From Salmonella bongori NCTC 12419 (lineage in GTDB: Bacteria > Pseudomonadota > Gammaproteobacteria > Enterobacterales > Enterobacteriaceae), in contig NC_015761.1 in NCBI RefSeq assembly GCF_000252995.1, positions 4,092,001 through 4,156,000 of the forward strand: a DNA stretch of 64,000 bases, read 5' to 3'. Of the stretch, positions 37,208 to 45,061 are shown piece after piece. A model generated the notes under the pieces. The model was not told the origin of the DNA and did no database searches. It saw nothing but the letters and a program-made list of their open reading frames with translations. The position numbers were made by a program, and so were the translations under genes. Position 1 is the first letter of the stretch; each line of letters begins with the position of its first letter.

Positions 37208-37489
37208 TCAGGTTAGCACCATTGGCCATTCTGGCGGAGTATGGCTCATTGTTTCGACCATAACAGCTTCAATGTTGTGCCAGATAGCCGCGAGATCCAT
37301 CATCGTGATACCCAGTAAACCGGTGGCAAACCAGCAAGCGGATACGACACCCAGACCGCTACTGATCACCGCCAGGCCAATATAATCTGATTTGCGGAAA
37401 CGGATATTGAGCGTGCTGGCTAAAAACATGAGCACGGCGCTCAACAATTGCCAGCGGAGAAGAACGACACCAGTGGTTATGGCAGCCAT
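37208..37489 (-). CDS. yjcB: Inner-membrane protein YjcB
   Basis: A 93-residue membrane protein of unknown function, conserved in enterobacteria. Starting at the ATG at 37489 (MAAITTGVVLLRWQLLSAVL, after GAGGAAATGTTTC), it has two or three hydrophobic segments, including LAVISSGLGVVSACWFATGLLGITM. The upstream in-frame start at 37540 would add 17 residues of non-conserved, Pro/Cys/Arg-rich sequence. It is the first core gene right of SPI-4. Confidence 0.9.
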   Translation of the reverse strand: MAAITTGVVLLRWQLLSAVLMFLASTLNIRFRKSDYIGLAVISSGLGVVSACWFATGLLGITMMDLAAIWHNIEAVMVETMSHTPPEWPMVLT

Positions 37490-37618
37490 GAAACATTTCC
37501 TCTGAATAGACCTTTGTCCAGGACAGCACGGGGTGTTCACGGGAAGCGTGGGACATTCAGGCTATCAACGGACATCACATCAACATCGAATGAAACATTG
37601 TTTCTGTTTCATTATTTT

Positions 37619-37634
37619 TGTGAACTATATCACA
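37619..37634. promoter_or_regulatory. CRP-cAMP binding site upstream of yjcB
   Basis: TGTGAACTATATCACA has perfect TGTGA-N6-TCACA arms. It is 130 bases upstream of the yjcB start and over 400 from yjcC, so yjcB is the likelier target. Confidence 0.75.
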
Positions 37635-37663
37635 TATGGTGGCGTATTCACCAGATCGCTATG

Positions 37664-37726
37664 CTATTTTTGTGCGTTTTATAACCTCATTTTTTGCGCG
37701 AGTTTAGAAGGGGCGCACAAAAATAG
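37664..37726. repeat. Perfect 13-bp inverted repeat with 37-bp spacer
   Basis: CTATTTTTGTGCG (37664-37676) and CGCACAAAAATAG (37714-37726) are exact reverse complements. They could form a large hairpin or be paired operator half-sites. Confidence 0.7.
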
Positions 37727-38048
37727 ACGGAAAGTAAAGATGTATTATTATTGCTCTTTTATTTCTACGTGAAATTCAGGCCTAATAAAAATATCAAGTT
37801 ATTTATCAAAAGAAGTGGATAAAAATTTATACCAGGGCGTTATACCTCGGTATAAATCTGATATTTTCGCAAGTATTCGGCCTCCTGCCTGTTATGTAGT
37901 GCGTACGACGCTTACCCATTAATAGTAAATGTTGACCAATAAATGTGTATTGCTAATATTGGTAGATTCATGCACCGTAAACATCCATTGGTATCACCTC
38001 CTGTTTTGCTAATAATAGTCACATATAATGCAGGGAAATAGGCTGAAA

Positions 38049-39650
38049 ATGAGTCATAGCACACGACGTAAGGTGTTGAGCTTTCTCGGAACGTTCATGG
38101 TGGTGTTACTTCCTGTATTACTGGCGATATGGTTTGCGCATATTCGGGCAGTCTCTGAAACCAGAAATCAGCTACACGCATTTGCGCAGTTAGTATTAGA
38201 TAAAACGGAGGGGGTTATCCTGCAGGCGGACTTGGCTCTGGATGCTGCCGAACAATATTCAGGGCAGGCTTGTACGCCTGCACATCAACAACGAATGCTG
38301 AACATTATCCGTGGTCGTTTGTACATTAACGAGATGATTTATGCCGAGGGCGAGCGTTTTTTATGCTCTACGGTGATGAAGCCAGATAGCCCTTATTTTA
38401 TTTCCCGTGCTGACTATAAACGTAAACCTGACCTCGCTATTTATTACTATCGTGATACACCTTTTTTCAGTGGTTATAAAATGACGTATATGCAGCGGGG
38501 AAGCTATGTAGCGGTGATCAATCCCTTATCTTATAGCGAGGTCATGTCAGACGATCCGGCGCTAGCCTGGGGAATATATGATACGTTGACCAAAACCTTT
38601 TTCTCCCTGAGTGAACTGGCGCAGGCTGCCGAGCTATTACCTTTGGTGCGACGGGGTGAGCCTATTTTCCAACAGGGAGAGCGTTTTTATACGCTGGTTA
38701 AATCAGCAAAACGACCGATTGCCGCCATTGTTTCAACCTCAAATGCACGTTTTTACCAGAACCGCTTCCATCAGCTTACGTTAACTCTTCCGTTAGGGAT
38801 CATCTGTAGCATTCTCGTCTTATTCGTGTGGTCACGATCCCGGCAGGCATATCACTCCCCGCGCCGGCTGCTACAACGCGCCATTGCCAGACATCAGCTT
38901 TGCCTTCATTATCAACCGATCATTGATATCCGTAGCGGGACGTGTGTCGGCGCTGAAGCGCTGTTGCGTTGGCCGGGTTATAGCGGTCCGGTGATGAGTC
39001 CTGGCGAATTTATTCCGCTGGCGGAAAAAGAGGGGATGATTGAGCAAATTACCGATTATGTCGTCGAAGGGGTATTTAATGATTTAGGTTATTTTCTGGC
39101 CGCACATCCTCACCTTTATATCTCTATTAATCTCTCTGCCGCCGATTTTCTCTCTTCGCGGTTAATCGCGATGATTCATGAAAAAACGCGTCAGTATTCA
39201 GTGCTGGCGCAACAGATAAAGGTTGAAGTGACCGAGCGCGGATTTATTGATGTACCTAAAATGACGCCAATCATTCAGGCGTTTCGCCAGGCGGGTTATG
39301 AAGTGGCTATTGATGACTTTGGCACGGGGTATTCAAACTTACATAACCTGTATTCATTAAATGTTGATCTTTTAAAAATTGATAAATCATTTGTTGATAC
39401 GTTAACCACCAATAGTACCAGCCATTTGATTGTGGAGCATATTATTGAAATGGCACAAAGTTTGCGGCTAAAAATCATTGCCGAAGGGGTTGAGACGGGG
39501 GAGCAGGTTAGCTGGCTGCTAAAGCGCGGCGTCCAGTATTGTCAGGGATGGCATTTTGCGAAAGCGCTGCCGCCGCATGAGTTCATCGCCTGGCTACAAC
39601 ACTCGCCCACGTCTCTGACGATACGCGGGCAAATGTCCTACAGACGGTGA
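38049..39650 (+). CDS. yjcC: Cyclic-di-GMP phosphodiesterase YjcC (PdeC-type, CSS-motif + EAL)
   Basis: A 533-residue membrane-bound enzyme that hydrolyses c-di-GMP. It has an N-terminal membrane helix (about residues 10-33), a periplasmic CSS-motif sensor domain (about 35-235, with FLCSTV containing the redox-responsive Cys), a second helix (about 238-260), and a C-terminal EAL domain. The catalytic signature GAEALLRWPG is intact, with VEVTERGF, IDDFGTGYSNL and IAEGVETGEQV. No GGDEF domain is present. I chose ATG 38049 (MSHSTRRKVLS) over 38028 because homologues start MSH and 38028 lacks a ribosome-binding site. It is convergent with soxS. Confidence 0.93.
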   Translation: MSHSTRRKVLSFLGTFMVVLLPVLLAIWFAHIRAVSETRNQLHAFAQLVLDKTEGVILQADLALDAAEQYSGQACTPAHQQRMLNIIRGRLYINEMIYAEGERFLCSTVMKPDSPYFISRADYKRKPDLAIYYYRDTPFFSGYKMTYMQRGSYVAVINPLSYSEVMSDDPALAWGIYDTLTKTFFSLSELAQAAELLPLVRRGEPIFQQGERFYTLVKSAKRPIAAIVSTSNARFYQNRFHQLTLTLPLGIICSILVLFVWSRSRQAYHSPRRLLQRAIARHQLCLHYQPIIDIRSGTCVGAEALLRWPGYSGPVMSPGEFIPLAEKEGMIEQITDYVVEGVFNDLGYFLAAHPHLYISINLSAADFLSSRLIAMIHEKTRQYSVLAQQIKVEVTERGFIDVPKMTPIIQAFRQAGYEVAIDDFGTGYSNLHNLYSLNVDLLKIDKSFVDTLTTNSTSHLIVEHIIEMAQSLRLKIIAEGVETGEQVSWLLKRGVQYCQGWHFAKALPPHEFIAWLQHSPTSLTIRGQMSYRR

Positions 39651-39961
39651 CGATAATCACTGGGGGTACGATCGAACTCGCGGCGGAAGACACGCGAAAA
39701 GGTTTGTTGCGATACATAACCCAGGTCCATCGCGATATCAAAAATCGGGCGCTCGGTCGTCCGTAGTTCAACCGCCGCCAGCAGGAGACGGCGCTGGCGA
39801 ATATACTCGCCTAATGTTTGATGCGTTACCGTACGGAACATCCGCTGCAGATACCACTTGGAGTAACCCGATTTTTTGGCCACAACATCAATGTTCAACG
39901 GTTGGTCGATATGTTCATCAATCCATTCAATAAGGGACTGAATTATCTGCTGATGCGACAT
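39638..39961 (-). CDS. soxS: Superoxide-response transcription activator SoxS
   Basis: A 107-residue AraC/XylS-type activator consisting only of the two helix-turn-helix DNA-binding domain (LNIDVVAKKSGYSKWYLQRM and PIFDIAMDLGYVSQQTFSRV). Its level is set by transcription through oxidised SoxR. It turns on sodA, nfo, fumC, acrAB and related genes. The ATG at 39961 (MSHQQIIQSLIEWIDEHID) matches homologues; upstream codons to 40024 are leader. The 3' end overlaps yjcC by about 13 bases in convergent orientation. Confidence 0.97.
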   Translation of the reverse strand: MSHQQIIQSLIEWIDEHIDQPLNIDVVAKKSGYSKWYLQRMFRTVTHQTLGEYIRQRRLLLAAVELRTTERPIFDIAMDLGYVSQQTFSRVFRREFDRTPSDYRHRL

Positions 39962-40018
39962 ATTGTTGCCTCTTAAACAGTATTCGATTCGTCGTTTTGT
40001 CTGCGGGCGAGTATAATT

Positions 40019-40036
40019 CCTCAAGTTAACTTGAGG
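40019..40036. promoter_or_regulatory. SoxR operator in the soxS promoter
   Basis: CCTCAAGTTAACTTGAGG is a perfect 18-bp palindrome, the known SoxR-binding sequence lying between the -35 and -10 of soxS. It also overlaps the soxR promoter region, whose gene starts 12 bases away. Confidence 0.95.
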
Positions 40037-40047
40037 TAAAGCGATTT

Positions 40048-40506
40048 ATGGAAAAAAAATCCCCCCGTTTAAAAGCCTTACTTACGCCGGGCGAAGTTGC
40101 AAAACGTAGTGGAGTTGCGGTATCCGCCCTGCACTTTTATGAAAGCAAAGGATTAATTACCAGCATTCGCAACAGTGGTAATCAGCGGCGATACAAGCGT
40201 GACGTGTTGCGATATGTTGCGATTATCAAGATTGCCCAGCGTATCGGTATCCCGCTGGCGACCATCGGTGAAGCGTTCGGCGTCTTGCCAGAAGGGCATA
40301 CATTAAGTGCAAAGGAGTGGAAGCAACTCTCCTCGCAGTGGCGTGAAGAGTTAGACCGGCGTATTCATACGTTGGTGGCGCTGCGCGATGAGCTTGACGG
40401 TTGTATCGGCTGCGGTTGCTTATCACGTAGCGACTGCCCGCTACGAAATCCAGGCGACAGGCTTGGGGAACAGGGTACAGGTGCCCGGCTGCTTGAAGAT
40501 GATTAA
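40048..40506 (+). CDS. soxR: Redox-sensing MerR-family regulator SoxR
   Basis: A 152-residue dimeric regulator with a [2Fe-2S] cluster that is oxidised by redox-cycling agents. The MerR winged-helix N-terminus LTPGEVAKRSGVAVSALHFY is followed by a dimerisation helix and the cluster-binding motif CIGCGCLSRSDC with four Cys. It is divergent from soxS. Its start lies only 12 bases from the operator, so soxR may be leaderless or have a very short leader. A bidirectional hairpin terminator follows. Confidence 0.97.
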   Translation: MEKKSPRLKALLTPGEVAKRSGVAVSALHFYESKGLITSIRNSGNQRRYKRDVLRYVAIIKIAQRIGIPLATIGEAFGVLPEGHTLSAKEWKQLSSQWREELDRRIHTLVALRDELDGCIGCGCLSRSDCPLRNPGDRLGEQGTGARLLEDD

Positions 40507-40536
40507 CACGGAGTCGGCCATCGGGCAAAAGATCCA

Positions 40537-40681
40537 TAAAACTAAAGCGCCGCTAAGGGCGCTTTAGTTTGTTTCCGGTCTTTGTCTTTCGCTCTATCCC
40601 GCTGATTTACAGGAGGGTTTCCCCCGACGTCAACACCCCTCATATCGAGCACGTGGTGGAGGTTCCGGTTTGTGTTGATAC
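40537..40681 (-). ncRNA. sraL: SraL (RyjA) small RNA
   Basis: The minus strand between soxR and the GST gene matches SraL as I recall it. The RNA would begin near 40680 (a CATACACT -10-like element lies just upstream), run through ACCGGAACCTCCACCACGTG and GACGTCGGGGGAAACCCTCC, and end at the hairpin ACTAAAGCGCC...GGCGCTTTAGTTTTA that also terminates soxR on the other strand. Known biology: a sigma-S-dependent, Hfq-associated RNA that represses tig and acts on the rho leader in Salmonella. The exact 5' end is estimated. Confidence 0.75.
40541..40574. terminator. Bidirectional terminator shared by soxR and SraL
   Basis: An 11-bp stem ACTAAAGCGCC / GGCGCTTTAGT with a 6-base loop. T-rich runs lie on both sides (TTGTTT on plus, TTTTAT on minus). 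Confidence 0.88.
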
Positions 40682-40799
40682 TGTAAGTGTATGTCACGGC
40701 GTTCTGTTTGCCAGTGAAATGCTGATTTTTTAGCCGAAATTTTTACGGCAACTGCCATAATTTTCTATAGTTAGTTGGCATACCTTACAGGAGACAGTC

Positions 40800-41468
40800 A
40801 TGCTGACGGTGCATCATTTAAATCAGTCTCGCTCCCAGCGTATCCTCTGGGCGCTGGAAGAACTGGCGTTGCCTTACCAGATTGTGCGTTATCAGCGTGA
40901 AAAGACGATGCTGGCGCCGCCAGCCTTGAAAAAAGTGCACCCACTGGGCAAGTCTCCGGTTATCGAAGATCACGGCGCGGTGATTGCGGAATCAGGCGCT
41001 ATTCTTGAGTATTTGCAAGAGACTTACGACAGTATTGGGCGTTTTAAACCGGCTGATGCGCAAGGAAAACAACACTATCGATTTTGGCTACATTACGCTG
41101 AAGGTTCATTAATGCCATTGCTATTGATGAAGCTGCTTTTTTCCTCATTGGGGAAGCCACCAGTGCCATTGGGCCTGCGCACATTGGGCGGCGCTATTGG
41201 CAAAGGCGCGCAAAAAGCGTACCTCACTCCGCAACTGGAAACCCATGCGCGTTTTATTGATGGGCACCTGGCAAATCACCCCTGGTTTGCCGGTGAGCAA
41301 TTAAGTATGGCGGATATCCAGATGAGCTTCCCGTTATTTGCGCTGCTTGCCAGAAGCGGGATCGGTAACCTTAGCCATATTAGCGCATGGAAAAAGCGGG
41401 TGGAAATGCGTCCCGCCTGGCAGCGGGCGATTCAGCAGGGCGGTCCGTTTTCCATCCCCGGAGAATAA
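40800..41468 (+). CDS. Glutathione S-transferase family protein
   Basis: A 222-residue thioredoxin-fold GST. The N-terminal domain MLTVHHLNQSRSQRILWALE carries the likely glutathione-site Ser, followed by HPLGKSPVIED (cis-Pro loop) and AESGAILEYL (glutathione gamma-glutamyl contact). The C-terminal helical domain has HPWFAGEQLSMADIQMSFPL, the conserved N-capping/hydrophobic staple Asp. CAGGAGACAGTC precedes the ATG. Substrate is unknown. It sits between soxR and ghxP, where E. coli K-12 has no such gene as I recall, so it is a lineage-specific insertion next to an oxidative-stress regulator. I see no SoxS site that I could defend. Confidence 0.9.
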   Translation: MLTVHHLNQSRSQRILWALEELALPYQIVRYQREKTMLAPPALKKVHPLGKSPVIEDHGAVIAESGAILEYLQETYDSIGRFKPADAQGKQHYRFWLHYAEGSLMPLLLMKLLFSSLGKPPVPLGLRTLGGAIGKGAQKAYLTPQLETHARFIDGHLANHPWFAGEQLSMADIQMSFPLFALLARSGIGNLSHISAWKKRVEMRPAWQRAIQQGGPFSIPGE

Positions 41469-41813
41469 TGACGTTTTTGCGAACCAGTTGCGCAACGCAT
41501 TTGCGAATAGCTAAGCGAAAAATTGTTGCCGGATTGCGCAGTCACGATAACGTTTGCGCATCGTCTGATGGTTTATTGAGCATAATAAAAAGAAAAGCAT
41601 AAAAAGCGGCAAAGTTCAGTTGAAAAAGCGCTTACGATCGCTGGATAATCGTTTGCTTTTTTTTGCCACCCGTTTTGTATGCGTGGAGCTAAACGTTTGC
41701 TTTTTACGGCACCCCGGTTGCTGTTAACGTCGCATCAGAAGATAACGTTGTGCAGTTTGTGGATTGCCTCCCACGCATACTAACGAAAAATAAATTTTCA
41801 GGGGATGTTTTCT
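41469..41813. other. ghxP upstream region with repeated PurR-like sites
   Basis: No gene is visible. Three related elements occur: GATAACGTTTGCGCA (41546-41560), GATAATCGTTTGCTT (41644-41658) and CTAAACGTTTGCTTT (41689-41703). The last is closest to the PurR consensus (ACGCAAACGTTTTCNT). They would suit purine control of the downstream transporter. Confidence 0.5.
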
Positions 41814-43163
41814 ATGTCTACGCCTTCAGCGCGTACCGGCGGTTCGCTCGACGCCTGGTTTAAAATTTCACAACGCGGGAGTACCGTTCGTCAGGAAGTC
41901 GTTGCTGGCTTAACCACGTTCCTCGCGATGGTTTACTCTGTCATCGTAGTGCCGGGAATGCTGGGTAAAGCCGGGTTTCCGCCTGCGGCTGTCTTTGTGG
42001 CGACCTGCCTGGTCGCCGGCGTCGGCTCTATCGCTATGGGGCTATGGGCGAATCTCCCGCTGGCTATCGGTTGCGCAATTTCGCTGACGGCGTTCACCGC
42101 GTTTAGCCTGGTATTAGGGCAGCATATTAGCGTTCCGGTCGCGCTTGGCGCGGTATTCCTGATGGGCGTACTGTTTACCATTATCTCCGCCACCGGCATT
42201 CGTAGCTGGATTTTGCGTAACCTGCCACAGGGCGTAGCACACGGAACCGGTATCGGGATTGGCCTGTTTTTGCTGCTCATCGCCGCCAACGGTGTGGGGT
42301 TGGTGATTAAAAACCCGCTGGATGGGTTGCCAGTCGCGCTGGGCGATTTTGATACCTTCCCGGTCATCATGTCGTTAGTGGGGCTGGCTGTCATTCTCGG
42401 TCTGGAAAAACTGAAAGTCCCCGGTGGCATCCTGTTGACGATTATTGGTATTTCAATTGTCGGTTTGCTCTTCGATCCTAATGTCCATTTTTCCGGAATT
42501 TTCGCCATGCCTTCGTTGAGCGATGAGAACGGTAACTCATTGATTGGCAGCCTGGACATTATGGGGGCGTTAAACCCTATCGTCCTGCCAAGTGTTCTGG
42601 CGCTGGTGATGACGGCGGTGTTTGATGCTACCGGAACGATCCGTGCCGTCGCGGGGCAGGCTAATTTGCTGGACAAAGATGGACAAATCATCGATGGCGG
42701 TAAAGCGCTGACTACCGATTCCCTGAGCAGCGTTTTCTCCGGACTGGTCGGCGCAGCGCCGGCGGCGGTCTATATTGAATCTGCGGCAGGTACGGCAGCA
42801 GGCGGCAAAACGGGCCTGACGGCGATTACCGTTGGCGTACTGTTTTTGCTGATCCTGTTCCTGTCTCCGCTCTCTTACCTGGTTCCCGTTTATGCAACGG
42901 CCCCGGCGTTAATGTATGTCGGCCTGCTGATGCTGAGCAATGTGGCGAAAATCGATTTTTCTGATTTCGTCGATGCGATGGCGGGGCTGGTGACAGCAGT
43001 ATTTATTGTACTGACCTGTAACATTGTAACCGGGATTATGATCGGCTTTGCCACACTGGTTGTCGGACGTCTGGTCTCCGGTGAGTGGCGTAAACTGAAT
43101 ATCGGAACAGTTATTATTGCAGTCGCGCTGGTCGCTTTTTATGCCGGAGGTTGGGCTATCTAG
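41814..43163 (+). CDS. ghxP: Guanine/hypoxanthine permease GhxP (YjcD)
   Basis: A 449-residue nucleobase-cation symporter (NCS2, AzgA-like branch) for high-affinity guanine and hypoxanthine uptake. It is highly hydrophobic, with about 12-14 membrane segments. Family motifs include ANLPLAIGCAISLTAF, VFDATGTIRAVAGQANLLDK, GAAPAAVYIESAAGTAAGGK and LVPVYATAPALMYVGLLML. The ATG at 41814 (MSTPSARTGGSLDAWFK) matches homologues and has CAGGGGATG as ribosome-binding site; the ATG at 41805 lies inside that site. Confidence 0.95.
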   Translation: MSTPSARTGGSLDAWFKISQRGSTVRQEVVAGLTTFLAMVYSVIVVPGMLGKAGFPPAAVFVATCLVAGVGSIAMGLWANLPLAIGCAISLTAFTAFSLVLGQHISVPVALGAVFLMGVLFTIISATGIRSWILRNLPQGVAHGTGIGIGLFLLLIAANGVGLVIKNPLDGLPVALGDFDTFPVIMSLVGLAVILGLEKLKVPGGILLTIIGISIVGLLFDPNVHFSGIFAMPSLSDENGNSLIGSLDIMGALNPIVLPSVLALVMTAVFDATGTIRAVAGQANLLDKDGQIIDGGKALTTDSLSSVFSGLVGAAPAAVYIESAAGTAAGGKTGLTAITVGVLFLLILFLSPLSYLVPVYATAPALMYVGLLMLSNVAKIDFSDFVDAMAGLVTAVFIVLTCNIVTGIMIGFATLVVGRLVSGEWRKLNIGTVIIAVALVAFYAGGWAI

Positions 43164-43180
43164 TCCCGTCTTCGTTCCGA

Positions 43181-43212
43181 AAAACGGGTGGCATTGGCCG
43201 CCCGTTTTCATT
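43181..43212 (+). terminator. Terminator of ghxP
   Basis: A 12-bp stem with one wobble (AAAACGGGTGGC / GCCGCCCGTTTT) and a 4-base loop, then TCATTTTC. The flanking A and T runs make it usable on both strands. Confidence 0.8.
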
Positions 43213-43310
43213 TTCAGGACACATGACGTTACCTTTTGCGTTAATCTGGAGAAGGTAAAACCGAGGCATGATGCCTTTTCCATCATAAAAACATCGCAAA
43301 CAGGGAACGC

Positions 43311-44957
43311 ATGGAAATTTTCTTCACAATACTCATCATGACCCTTGTGGTCTCGCTGTCGGGGGTATTTACGCGTGTATTACCCTTCCAGCTTCCTTTA
43401 CCCCTTATGCAGATCGCCATTGGCGCGCTGTTGGCGTGGCCGACGTTTGGTTTGCATGTGGAATTCGACCCGGAACTCTTCCTGGTGCTGTTTATTCCGC
43501 CGTTGCTGTTTGCAGATGGCTGGAAGACGCCGACCCGGGAATTTCTTGAACATGGACGAGAAATTTTCGGTCTGGCGCTGGCGCTGGTGCTGGTGACGGT
43601 CGTTGGAATCGGGTTCCTGATTTATTGGTTGGTGCCTGGCATTCCGCTGATCCCCGCTTTCGCGCTGGCCGCGGTACTGTCGCCAACCGATGCGGTAGCG
43701 CTCTCCGGTATTGTGGGCGAGGGGCGTATACCGAAGAAAATTATGGGGATCTTACAAGGTGAGGCACTCATGAACGATGCCTCCGGTCTGGTGTCGTTGA
43801 AGTTTGCCGTTGCGGTGGCGATGGGAACCATGGTCTTTACCGTCGGCGGAGCAACGCTTGAGTTCTTCAAAGTGGCGATTGGCGGCATTCTGGCTGGCTT
43901 CGTAGTGAGTTGGTTGTATGGACGTTCGTTGCGCTTTCTCAGCCGCTGGGGCGGCGATGAGCCGGCGACACAAATCGTACTGCTGTTTCTGTTGCCCTTC
44001 GCGTCTTATTTGATTGCCGAGCATATTGGCGTGTCAGGCATCCTGGCCGCGGTCGCCGCCGGGATGACCATCACTCGTTCTGGCGTGATGCGTCGTGCGC
44101 CGCTGGCGATGCGCTTGCGTGCTAATAGTACCTGGGCAATGCTGGAGTTTGTCTTCAACGGCATGGTCTTTCTGTTGTTGGGACTGCAATTACCCGGGAT
44201 CCTGGAATCCTCGTTGGCAGCGGCGGAAGCTGACCCGAATGTCGAAACCTGGATGCTGTTTACCGATATTGTCTTGATTTATGTGGCATTAATGCTGGTG
44301 CGCTTCGGCTGGTTGTGGGTAATGAAAAAGTTCAGCCTGCGCTTTTTGAAGAAGAAACCGATGGAGTTTGCCACCTGGACGTCACGTGAAATTCTGATTG
44401 CTTCCTTCGCCGGCGTTCGTGGGGCGATCACCTTAGCGGGTGTGCTCTCTATACCGTTATTGTTACCGGATGGCAGCGGGTTTCCGGCGCGTTATGAACT
44501 GGTATTCCTGGCGGCTGGCGTCATTTTATTTTCATTATTTGTTGGTGTGGTCATGTTGCCGCTATTGCTGCAACATCTGGAAGTCGCCGACCATGCTCAG
44601 CAGTTGAAAGAAGAGCGAATCGCGCGTGCCGCAACGGCAGAAGTCGCGATTGTCGCCATTCAGAAAATGGAAGAGCGTCTGGCGGCGGATACCGAAGAAA
44701 ACATCGATAATCAGTTGCTTACCGAAGTCAGTTCTCGTGTTATTGGTAACTTGCGTCGCCGTGCCGATGGGCGAAACGATGTTGAAAGCTCCATACAGGA
44801 AGAAAACCTGGAGCGGCGTTTCCGCCTCGCGGCGCTACGTTCCGAGCGCGCCGAGTTGTACCATCTGCGCGCTACGCGCGAAATCAGCAACGAAACGCTG
44901 CAAAAGCTGCTGCATGATCTGGATTTGATGGAAGCATTGCTGATTGAAAACCAGTAA
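43311..44957 (+). CDS. yjcE: Putative Na+/H+ exchanger YjcE (CPA1 family)
   Basis: A 548-residue monovalent cation/proton antiporter. About 12 membrane helices lie in residues 1-420, with the conserved LSPTDAVALSGIVGEGRIP and NDASGLVSLKFAVAVAMG motifs (the ND pair is the ion-binding acid site) and the helix-10 Arg region FAGVRGAITLAGVLSIPLLL. A charged helical cytoplasmic tail (about 425-548) follows, as in other YjcE proteins. Its physiological ion is not well established. It is probably its own unit behind the ghxP terminator. Confidence 0.93.
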   Translation: MEIFFTILIMTLVVSLSGVFTRVLPFQLPLPLMQIAIGALLAWPTFGLHVEFDPELFLVLFIPPLLFADGWKTPTREFLEHGREIFGLALALVLVTVVGIGFLIYWLVPGIPLIPAFALAAVLSPTDAVALSGIVGEGRIPKKIMGILQGEALMNDASGLVSLKFAVAVAMGTMVFTVGGATLEFFKVAIGGILAGFVVSWLYGRSLRFLSRWGGDEPATQIVLLFLLPFASYLIAEHIGVSGILAAVAAGMTITRSGVMRRAPLAMRLRANSTWAMLEFVFNGMVFLLLGLQLPGILESSLAAAEADPNVETWMLFTDIVLIYVALMLVRFGWLWVMKKFSLRFLKKKPMEFATWTSREILIASFAGVRGAITLAGVLSIPLLLPDGSGFPARYELVFLAAGVILFSLFVGVVMLPLLLQHLEVADHAQQLKEERIARAATAEVAIVAIQKMEERLAADTEENIDNQLLTEVSSRVIGNLRRRADGRNDVESSIQEENLERRFRLAALRSERAELYHLRATREISNETLQKLLHDLDLMEALLIENQ

Positions 44958-44973
44958 CCATTAACCTTTAATC

Positions 44974-45047
44974 TTGCCCGGTGGCGCCATGCTTACCGGG
45001 CCTACGGGTAGGCCGGATAAGGTGCTTGCGCCGCCATCCGGAAAGGG
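44974..45047. repeat. REP-type repeat, yjcE-LysR intergenic
   Basis: GCCCGGTGGCGCCATGCTTA...CGGGCC followed by GGCCGGATAAGGTGCTTGCG is a REP/BIME pair between convergent genes. Confidence 0.7.
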
Positions 45048-45061
45048 TTTTAGCCCATTGC

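Larger units (their letters stand above)
37490..38048. other. yjcB-yjcC divergent intergenic region
   Basis: About 560 bases without a convincing gene. It contains a perfect CRP-type site (37619-37634) and a perfect 13-bp inverted repeat (37664-37676 with 37714-37726). The rest is AT-rich. Short open frames between 37448 and 37772 lack ribosome-binding sites and recognisable sequence. Confidence 0.7.

Noticed and set aside
37448..37772. Short plus-strand open frames between yjcB and yjcC
   Set aside because: No ribosome-binding sites, composition like intergenic DNA, and partial overlap with yjcB.
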